From assembly GCA_913048545.1 (NCBI GenBank), contig CAJWWH010000007.1:1-29507 (forward strand): 29,507 nucleotides of DNA, read 5' to 3'. Shown here one piece after another: positions 23,977 to 29,507 of this stretch. The notes beneath the pieces are model-generated. The model did not search any database and was not told the DNA's origin. It worked only from the letters and a program-made list of their open reading frames with translations. The translations under genes and the position numbers were made by a program. Origin of the DNA: an uncultured Opitutia bacterium (GTDB lineage Bacteria > Verrucomicrobiota > Verrucomicrobiae > Opitutales > MB11C04). Position 1 is the first letter of the stretch. Each line of letters opens with the position of its first letter.

Positions 23977-25007
23977 ATTCCCCTGAATCATTCGACGCTC
24001 TGCGCTACCATGAGCATGGAAAGCCAATTGAAGTTCTCAGATTGGAAAAATTATCAATCCCACCCTGTGCAAGTGGAGAGGTAACCATTCAGATGGAGGC
24101 GGCCGCGCTTCATCCCTCTGACATCGGGCTCATTGTTGGTTCTTACGGAACTCTTCGTTCATTACCCACCGTTGCCGGGAGGGAAGGGGTGGGCACAGTT
24201 TGTGCGGTGGGCAGGGGAGTGGATGAGAAGTTGCTTGGGCGACCGGTGGCTCTTCCCTTTAACGCCGGTGCCTGGCAGGAATACATGAATGAAAAAGCCG
24301 ATCACTTAATCCTTCTTCCTTCTCTGGTGCCGTTGGATCAATTAGCTCTTGCTCTGTTAAATCCGATGACGGCCTGGCGCTTGTTAAATGACTTTGAGTA
24401 TCTCAAGCCGGGTGATTTTATTATTCAAAATGCAGGAAATTCGGCAGTGGGACTTTCCATCATTCAATTTGCCGGGAAGCTTGGGATCCGTTGTATCAGC
24501 ATGGTGCGAAGCGAGGAGGCAAAGGATAAACTTTTATCCTTTAGTAAAACGGATGTTTTTCTGGACAATGATGATTCTGTGGAAAAAGTGGTTCAATTAA
24601 CCGGGGGAAAAAAATGTGTATTGGCCTTGAATTCAGTGGGCGGTAAAAGTGCTTTGCGTTTGGCTAAATGCTTACGCAATGGGGCGGTTCATGTCACTTT
24701 TGGGGCAATGAATGGCCAATCGGTCCGGTTTCCAACCCGCCATTTAATTTTTGATGATATTCGATTTGTTGGATTCTGGTTGGACAAGTGGAAACAGGGA
24801 AAAGATCTCAATGATATACGAAAATCAATTGAGGATGTCCTGCAACCCCTTGCATTGACTGAGATTCGCCATCCGGTTGATTCAATTTTTTCATTGAGTG
24901 AGTTCAGTGAGGCATTTACAAGAAACAATGAAACTCGGCTCGGGAAGGTTTTATTTGCCCGTGACAAGCAAGCGATTGATTCACTCAGGGATTCAACCGG
25001 CGGATAA
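23961..25007 (+). CDS. MECR/ETR-type zinc-free medium-chain reductase
   Basis: Product of 348 residues from ATG 23961, a zinc-independent MDR of the trans-2-enoyl-CoA/ACP reductase (MECR/ETR1) or quinone reductase branch. Typical segments are [57 protein letters not shown] and the nucleotide-binding [16 protein letters not shown]. The NP-MTA motif and the PSD segment favour MECR. It would reduce an activated double bond with NADPH. Starts at 23943 (ATG) or 23973 (GTG, overlapping the upstream TGA) are also possible; none has a strong Shine-Dalgarno site. It overlaps the esterase gene and, convergently, the LysM amidase gene by 23 bases. Confidence 0.85.
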   Translation: MGKEVNSPESFDALRYHEHGKPIEVLRLEKLSIPPCASGEVTIQMEAAALHPSDIGLIVGSYGTLRSLPTVAGREGVGTVCAVGRGVDEKLLGRPVALPFNAGAWQEYMNEKADHLILLPSLVPLDQLALALLNPMTAWRLLNDFEYLKPGDFIIQNAGNSAVGLSIIQFAGKLGIRCISMVRSEEAKDKLLSFSKTDVFLDNDDSVEKVVQLTGGKKCVLALNSVGGKSALRLAKCLRNGAVHVTFGAMNGQSVRFPTRHLIFDDIRFVGFWLDKWKQGKDLNDIRKSIEDVLQPLALTEIRHPVDSIFSLSEFSEAFTRNNETRLGKVLFARDKQAIDSLRDSTGG

Positions 25008-25857
25008 AAGAAGGAAGTGATAACAACTTACCGGGGCATACTGTATGTCCCGGGTGTAAGACTTTATGGGTGGTTACCTGCGATTTTCCGATTCCGCAAC
25101 GCTTCATTAAATATTCACACAACCCTTCAAGGGCATCTAATTGCCGGGAGGTGGGGCGTTTTAATTCAAAATTACCGATTAAACAGATTCCAATACAGGT
25201 CTTGTTCCAACTCAGTTTTTTTACATGACCACCGTCCAATTGTCCTTTCCATCGCCCCCCAATAAAGACCTCTCCATCGGTGGCTTTTCTTGACCCGTTG
25301 GAAATGACGAAGTGATAAGCCAAACCGTTTTTCATTCCCCTTGCTTTGTGTACACGGTGCATGTTCATGGCATCATCCACCGGAGTGGCGGAGTGATGAA
25401 TGATAATTTTCTTCCACTTTCCAGGGGAGGGTCGGATGGTATTTAATGTTTTGATTAGTGAACTGGGGAGCAAGTTGGGAACTGACTGACTTCCTCCTTT
25501 TGCTGGAATGATAATCTTCTGCCCGATTTTAATTAGATTCGGACTGGTAATGGCATTCCGGGAGGCAAGCGTGGATAGTTTTACCCCAAACCGGGAAGCA
25601 ATACTTCCCAAACTGTCCCCTTTTTTGACAACATATGGAATTTCTGTACCCGCACCACCAGGGATTTTTAATTTTTTTCCCACAAACAAAAGATTGGGGT
25701 TTGAAATATTGTTGTATGCCTGAATCGCACTGGTAGATACCCCGTATTTCTGAGCAATTGCACTGAGAGTCTCGTTTTTTCGCACCACATGGATCGATTC
25801 CCCTAGCACAAGGAATGACCCGCTCAAAAAAGAAACACAAAATAATAAAAACCTCAT
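24985..25857 (-). CDS. LysM-containing N-acetylmuramoyl-L-alanine amidase
   Basis: The 290-residue product has a signal peptide (about 1-19), two LysM peptidoglycan-binding motifs (about 21-66 and 73-118, both with the [17 protein letters not shown] opening), and a PGRP/amidase_2 domain (about 147-276). Probable zinc ligands are His154 in IIHHSAT, His264 in THKV and Cys274 in HTVCPG. It would cleave the amide between MurNAc and the stem peptide in the periplasm during wall remodelling or recycling. Its 3' end overlaps the convergent reductase by 23 bases. The adjacent Pal lipoproteins and barrel protein give a general envelope context. Confidence 0.93.
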   Translation of the reverse strand: MRFLLFCVSFLSGSFLVLGESIHVVRKNETLSAIAQKYGVSTSAIQAYNNISNPNLLFVGKKLKIPGGAGTEIPYVVKKGDSLGSIASRFGVKLSTLASRNAITSPNLIKIGQKIIIPAKGGSQSVPNLLPSSLIKTLNTIRPSPGKWKKIIIHHSATPVDDAMNMHRVHKARGMKNGLAYHFVISNGSRKATDGEVFIGGRWKGQLDGGHVKKLSWNKTCIGICLIGNFELKRPTSRQLDALEGLCEYLMKRCGIGKSQVTTHKVLHPGHTVCPGKLLSLPSFIRRLNP

Positions 25858-25971
25858 CTACCGATGAATGTTCTTCGAAAAAGCAACTACCTTGGCAACA
25901 AAGAACTTAAAATACAGAATAAAATTCCTTTCTCTTTGCCACAAATTTAAAAACAGATATTGTAAAGGGGA

Positions 25972-26370
25972 ATGAAACTTCGCACCAAGGCATGGCTCGT
26001 GTCACAAGGTCTCTTGGTAGTCACGGCTTTAATTATCCAATTTACATTTCACCGGGAAATTCAGGTGGGTCCGATTTTAAAGACTCCCACCCGTCCTTAC
26101 TGGGATATTATTTTCAAGGTCGAACCAAAAATTCCGCAGGAATTTATTGATCAAAATATCGAACCGGGTATGTACGATGCACGAGTGGAAATGACATCGG
26201 AGCAGGTATTGGCGAGAAACTTGGTGGCGCATCGCCGGGCGGTCAAACAGGAAAGTGGAATACGGGTAGCGTTAGCGGGTGGGATAATCGTCAATATACT
26301 CTACTTTTTAGGATTTCATATACTCTATTTTTATTTCAGGAGAACGCTTGCCCGCCAGAAATCAATTTAA
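25972..26370 (+). CDS. small two-helix membrane protein, unknown
   Basis: Not recognised. The 132-residue product has an N-terminal transmembrane helix (about 9-25), a soluble stretch of about 70 residues with EPKIPQEFIDQNIEPGMYDARVEM, and a second helix (about 98-120) ending in basic residues. Both ends are basic, so the N- and C-termini are probably cytoplasmic and the middle periplasmic. A purine-rich AAAGGGGA directly abuts the ATG, rather close for a Shine-Dalgarno site. It stands alone, 113 bases after the divergent amidase start and 74 before the barrel gene. Confidence 0.7.
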   Translation: MKLRTKAWLVSQGLLVVTALIIQFTFHREIQVGPILKTPTRPYWDIIFKVEPKIPQEFIDQNIEPGMYDARVEMTSEQVLARNLVAHRRAVKQESGIRVALAGGIIVNILYFLGFHILYFYFRRTLARQKSI

Positions 26371-26372
26371 GC

Positions 26373-26391
26373 ATAATTGAAAAAAAATTAT
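26373..26391. repeat. AT-only inverted repeat after the small membrane protein
   Basis: ATAATT and AATTAT pair around a GAAAAAA loop just after the stop at 26370, followed by CTTTTG. It might act as a very weak terminator. The stem has no G-C pair, so this is a low-confidence call. Confidence 0.2.
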
Positions 26392-26444
26392 CTTTTGTGT
26401 TGCTAAGATACGATTAACTTTTTGCATACATTCTTATCACACTC

Positions 26445-27461
26445 ATGAAAAATTTGCCTGATTTCTTTTGTTTGCCCTTCGTATTGTGCCTTTCCCTGCT
26501 GCTGCCTCTTAGTTCTTTGCTTCTTTCCCAGGAGTTTGAAGATCGTGAGTACCGGGCACTTGCCCAAAGAAAGCCAATTGTGGATTATTATGAAACCGTG
26601 AACGACAAAAGTTTTTATCAGCTTAAGAGAATTCATGGAATGAAGGGTGAATTAAATTCCTATTCCGAAAAATTGCATAACTTACAGGACCGGTTTGATA
26701 AAATATTTTACGGATTATCCTCCAAAGGGAATTTCCAGACTCCATTTGACACCACCATGCAACCTGCTCGTCCGGTGGTTAAACCACGAACACCTGCGGT
26801 GATGCCCAAAATGGAGGCACCAACTCAGATTACTCCCCGGTACCAGGAACCAGTTGAACAGGCACCACCTGAAAATCAACTGGCATTCAATGTTGATTCC
26901 CCTGGGAAGTTTTCTAGGGATGATCAAAGTGTAAGTAGTTTCAGTCCTCGCAGGCAAGGCGGGTTGGGTTATTATTTTTTATTCAAACCCGGTGTGGCGA
27001 TCCCGTATGATATCCATAAATCAAACCATTCGTACAAAAGGTTTGACCCCGGAGTCTCCGCCATCCTGTCCGGTGGTTTTAAAATAAAGAACTTCAAAGT
27101 AGGGCTGGGTGGAGGCTATAAAAGCCATTCCTTTCATGACACCTCGAAGTTGCGGTCACCTGATCGTTCATTAACCGGAGGCAGTGAAACATTTGCGGGT
27201 TACCTCGACCTCGAGTATACACTACCAATTGCCAATGCATGGGAGGCTTATTTCGGCCTCGGTTTTGGGTACCATCTTACTTTGATTGATGATAATCAGG
27301 ATCTCAGTACACGGAAAGAGCATGATATTTTCTTCACCGGGTCCACGGGGGTTAACTGGAAAATGAGTGAGTTATTTGCACTCAGCCTGGGATACCGGTA
27401 CTTTCATGAAAATGAGGTCCCTGCCCATATTATTGAATTGGGTGCAAACTTTGATTTTTGA
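26445..27461 (+). CDS. outer-membrane beta-barrel protein
   Basis: Product of 338 residues. A signal peptide (about 1-28) is followed by a helical stretch (about 35-90, with SYSEKLHNLQDRFDKIF, possibly coiled-coil), a Pro-rich linker (about 100-145) and a C-terminal barrel (about 165-338). The barrel shows alternating aromatic/hydrophobic strands such as GLGYYFLFKPGVAI, KVGLGGGYKSH, AYFGLGFGYHLTLI and FALSLGYRYFHE, and ends with Phe (GANFDF), the usual Bam recognition signal. It resembles OmpW/OmpA-like eight-stranded porin folds, but no specific family is claimed. The acyltransferase gene starts eight bases after the stop. Confidence 0.82.
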   Translation: MKNLPDFFCLPFVLCLSLLLPLSSLLLSQEFEDREYRALAQRKPIVDYYETVNDKSFYQLKRIHGMKGELNSYSEKLHNLQDRFDKIFYGLSSKGNFQTPFDTTMQPARPVVKPRTPAVMPKMEAPTQITPRYQEPVEQAPPENQLAFNVDSPGKFSRDDQSVSSFSPRRQGGLGYYFLFKPGVAIPYDIHKSNHSYKRFDPGVSAILSGGFKIKNFKVGLGGGYKSHSFHDTSKLRSPDRSLTGGSETFAGYLDLEYTLPIANAWEAYFGLGFGYHLTLIDDNQDLSTRKEHDIFFTGSTGVNWKMSELFALSLGYRYFHENEVPAHIIELGANFDF

Positions 27462-27469
27462 TCTAATCA

Positions 27470-28150
27470 ATGAATGATGCTCAGCGGGTCACCCCGCCTG
27501 TCCCACATTCACTGGGGTTTCTACAAAAATTACTTATTCTTCCCTTCGGATTACTTTACCGTTTCTGGGTATCAACCATTCGCTTCAGGTTTTTAAATGA
27601 AGCCTCGCAAAAAGAGACAAAGGAAAATAAATACCCTGTAATCATTACCCTCTGGCACAACCGGCTATTTCTGGCCGGTGAATGGCAAAGGAGATATCGA
27701 AGAGACCGGAAATGCTTCGGTTTAATCAGCGGCAGCCGGGATGGGGCATGGTTGGAAGCGTTTTATGGATGGTCTGGAATTCACTCCGTTCGTGGATCAA
27801 GTAACCGCGGAGGATCCAAAGCAATCCGGGATTTGGTCAGAAAACTTAAGGATGGGCATGATATTGGGATTACTCCCGATGGATCGAGGGGGCCCTGTTA
27901 TGTGGCGAAACCGGGAGGTCTTCTGGTCGCCAAGATTTCCCGGGCACCTTTTCTTTTGGTGTCCTTTGAGTATGGGTGGCATTTGAAGCTGAAGTCATGG
28001 GACCGTTTTGTGTTACCGTTTCCATTTTCCAAAGTACGGGTCCGCACGGAATTGATTAGACCAGATGATATACTGAGGAACGATTCGGTCGAAGAAGCGT
28101 GCAAGGTCCTTGGGGAAGAGTTAATGAAACTAACCATTGATCGGGATTGA
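27470..28150 (+). CDS. DUF374/lysophospholipid acyltransferase-like protein
   Basis: The 226-residue product matches the DUF374 branch of the LPLAT/LpxL superfamily. WHNRL (62-66) stands in place of the HxxxxD motif, SGSRDG follows, and TPDGSRGP (135-142) is the conserved substrate-binding block. A hydrophobic N-terminal helix (about 18-38) should anchor it in the inner membrane. The family transfers acyl groups to lipids, probably to lipid A or phospholipids, though DUF374 members are largely uncharacterised. It lies eight bases after the outer-membrane barrel gene, so the pair is probably cotranscribed. Confidence 0.88.
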   Translation: MNDAQRVTPPVPHSLGFLQKLLILPFGLLYRFWVSTIRFRFLNEASQKETKENKYPVIITLWHNRLFLAGEWQRRYRRDRKCFGLISGSRDGAWLEAFYGWSGIHSVRGSSNRGGSKAIRDLVRKLKDGHDIGITPDGSRGPCYVAKPGGLLVAKISRAPFLLVSFEYGWHLKLKSWDRFVLPFPFSKVRVRTELIRPDDILRNDSVEEACKVLGEELMKLTIDRD

Positions 28151-28221
28151 AAGTTTCTGCTTTGATTGAATTCAGCTTGCCTAGCCAGTCTGTTAACTTT
28201 TGTTTATGCGCTCTTGAATAA

Positions 28222-28956
28222 ATGAATGTGGTGTTAAAAACGAAGGGACTGACTAAGGATTTCGGTTCAATACGGGCAGTGGATCATTTGGACCTGGAAC
28301 TCAACCAAGGGACAATCACTGCCCTGCTTGGGGGGAACGGTGCCGGAAAAACGACCACGCTTTCGATGTTGCTGGGCTTGCTGCTTCCGAGTGCTGGGGA
28401 AGTCAGTATATTTGGGCATGATTTTATCAAAGACCGATTCCCTGCTTTAAAAAGAATGAATTTTTCCTCTCCGTATGTTGACTTGCCCCAGCGGTTAACC
28501 GTGCGGGAGAACCTCACTGTCTACGCCAAACTGTACGGCCTGAAAAACATCAACGATTCGGTTTGCGAGATGATGGAAACTTTTCGCCTGAATGACTTTG
28601 CAAACCGACGACTGAGAAAGCTTTCATCCGGGCAAAAAACGAGGGTCTCCCTCGCCAAGGCTTTAATTAATAATCCTGAGCTCCTGCTTTTGGACGAACC
28701 CACTGCCAGCCTGGACCCGGAGACGGTTGCCTGGATTCGATCCTTTTTGATCGAATATCAGGAAAAGCGGAAGGGCACAATTTTACTCGCTTCCCATGAC
28801 ATGAGGGAAGTGGAGCAGTTATGCCAAAATGTACTTTTACTCAAGCATGGCAAGCTGGTGGAGGAGGGGTCCCCCGGTGATCTGTTACAGAAGTATGACC
28901 GCAAGACCCTGGAAGAGGTTTTTCTTGATATTAGCCGGGGGAAGGAGGAGCAATGA
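28222..28956 (+). CDS. ABC-2-type transporter ATPase
   Basis: The 244-residue product is an ABC ATPase. Walker A is GGNGAGKTT, the signature is LSSGQKTR, Walker B is LLLLDEPTASLDPE and the switch His is in ASHDMREVEQL. It belongs to the ABC-2/NatA-like export branch, in which the C-terminus ends soon after the switch region (EEVFLDISRG). It is coupled to a permease gene that begins within its stop codon, so it would energise export of an unknown substrate, possibly a polysaccharide, lipid or drug. The leader of 71 bases may hold a promoter, but no clear pair is seen. Confidence 0.93.
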   Translation: MNVVLKTKGLTKDFGSIRAVDHLDLELNQGTITALLGGNGAGKTTTLSMLLGLLLPSAGEVSIFGHDFIKDRFPALKRMNFSSPYVDLPQRLTVRENLTVYAKLYGLKNINDSVCEMMETFRLNDFANRRLRKLSSGQKTRVSLAKALINNPELLLLDEPTASLDPETVAWIRSFLIEYQEKRKGTILLASHDMREVEQLCQNVLLLKHGKLVEEGSPGDLLQKYDRKTLEEVFLDISRGKEEQ

Positions 28957-29507
28957 CATCCGGATCCCTATCCCGTATCCAAGGGCTTTTGTTTCGCTAT
29001 CTTTATGTATTAAGAAGTTCCTGGCCCCGAATAATCGAAATTTCATATTGGCCCACCATGCAGCTGATTATATGGGGCTTCGTTTCCCTTCATTTCGGAG
29101 CCAGTCAACCGGAAATTACTGCGTCCGGGATTCTCATCTCGGTGGTACTGGTGTGGGATTCCCTCTTCCGGTCCCATGTCAGTTATACGCTTTCCTTCCT
29201 GGAGGAAATGTGGTCAAGGAATTTGGGTAACCTCTTCGTGGCTCCACTGCGTCCATGGGAACTGATGGTGTCCCTCGCTTCAATCAGTATGATCAGAACT
29301 TTAATCGGAATGATCCCGGCTGCGCTCCTCGCGATTCCCTTTTTTGGGGTCTCCGTGTTTGAAATGGGGTTTCCCTTACTCGCCTTCTTTTTTAATCTCG
29401 TCTTTACGGGCTGGGCTATTTCCCAGGTGGTGACGGGAATTCTAATCCGTTACGGTTTGGGGGCGGAAAGCCTGACCTGGGTCATCCCCTTCATGATTGC
29501 CCCCGTT
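28953..29507 (+). CDS. ABC-2-type transporter permease (partial, runs off the window)
   Basis: ATG 28953 overlaps the ATPase stop (ATGA) and has GGAGGAG upstream at good distance. The frame stays open for 185 codons to the window end, so the C-terminus is missing. Several hydrophobic segments are visible: MQLIIWGFVSLHFG, ILISVVLVWDSLF, a long one around LASISMIRTLIGMIPAALLAI, and PLLAFFFNLVFTGWAI. The conserved LFVAPLRPWELM motif is typical of ABC-2 permeases. It is the membrane partner of the upstream ATPase. Confidence 0.9.
   Translation, partial: MTSGSLSRIQGLLFRYLYVLRSSWPRIIEISYWPTMQLIIWGFVSLHFGASQPEITASGILISVVLVWDSLFRSHVSYTLSFLEEMWSRNLGNLFVAPLRPWELMVSLASISMIRTLIGMIPAALLAIPFFGVSVFEMGFPLLAFFFNLVFTGWAISQVVTGILIRYGLGAESLTWVIPFMIAPV

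Noticed and set aside
23054..26431. The 12-mer TTTTGCATACAT occurs before both the esterase (23054-23065) and the barrel gene (26420-26431).
   Set aside because: Many 12-base matches are expected by chance in a window this size, and its distance to the start codon differs (26 versus 13 bases). It is not claimed as a shared promoter element.
1..29507. tRNA or rRNA genes, CRISPR arrays, insertion sequences, phage genes or defence systems.
   Set aside because: All intergenic spaces are short and none shows a cloverleaf, repeat-spacer pattern or transposase-like frame that I could support.

Overview
The window is a gene-dense bacterial chromosome segment (about 34 protein genes, no stretch over 300 bases without a gene, no RNA gene, CRISPR array or insertion sequence recognised). 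The mix of a planctomycete-type cytochrome domain, a DUF6807/PmoA-like secreted protein, a PQQ-type beta-propeller, an esterase of the BD-FAE/acetylesterase type, OmpA/Pal lipoproteins and a DUF374 acyltransferase points to a Gram-negative member of the PVC group, most likely Verrucomicrobiota (Opitutia-like). That placement is inference from gene content. Starts are ATG, GTG and TTG. Shine-Dalgarno sites are clear for some genes and absent for others, and overlaps of 1-4 bases between co-directional genes are common.

Layout. 1-2117: the tail of an unknown gene, then a minus-strand operon of FmdB-type zinc ribbon, DJ-1/PfpI protein and a zinc-type dehydrogenase. 2151-4351: a DUF4013-like membrane protein diverging from a farnesyl/geranyl diphosphate synthase that is followed by a methyltransferase-like gene. 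4415-6388: a large GYF-domain, membrane-anchored protein with MORN-type repeats. 6392-8911 (minus): ApaG, a beta-CASP metallo-beta-lactamase nuclease and RNase PH, tightly overlapped. 9043-12829 (plus): purH, an M48 lipoprotein protease and an M20 dipeptidase. 12815-15351 (minus): a phosphonate/phosphite-type ABC importer (phnD-phnC-phnE). 15506-16712 (minus): two tandem Pal/OmpA lipoproteins. 16808-17641: a CbiX/SirB-like chelatase. 17676-19535 (minus): DUF6807 protein and an EamA transporter. 19660-23976: secreted proteins, namely a cytochrome-LRR protein, a PQQ-like propeller with its overlapping HEAT/jelly-roll partner, and a secreted esterase. 23961-25857: an MECR-like reductase converging on a LysM amidase. 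25972-29507: a small membrane protein, an outer-membrane barrel, a lysophospholipid acyltransferase-like enzyme and an ABC exporter cut by the window end.

Themes. Cell-envelope functions dominate the second half (Pal pair, amidase, barrel, acyltransferase, lipoproteins). The 18.6-24.0 kb block resembles the secreted catabolic gene sets common in PVC genomes. I found no clear defence, phage or transposon system. The most interesting items are: an M48 lipoprotein whose signal peptide is only encoded if translation starts at ATT; a CbiX-like protein whose N-terminal half has lost both active-site histidines while the C-terminal half keeps them; a strict 72-bp repeat array in the GYF/MORN protein; the tandem Pal duplication; a lipidated PhnD behind a promoter-adjacent palindrome; and a short cytochrome c-LRR fusion.
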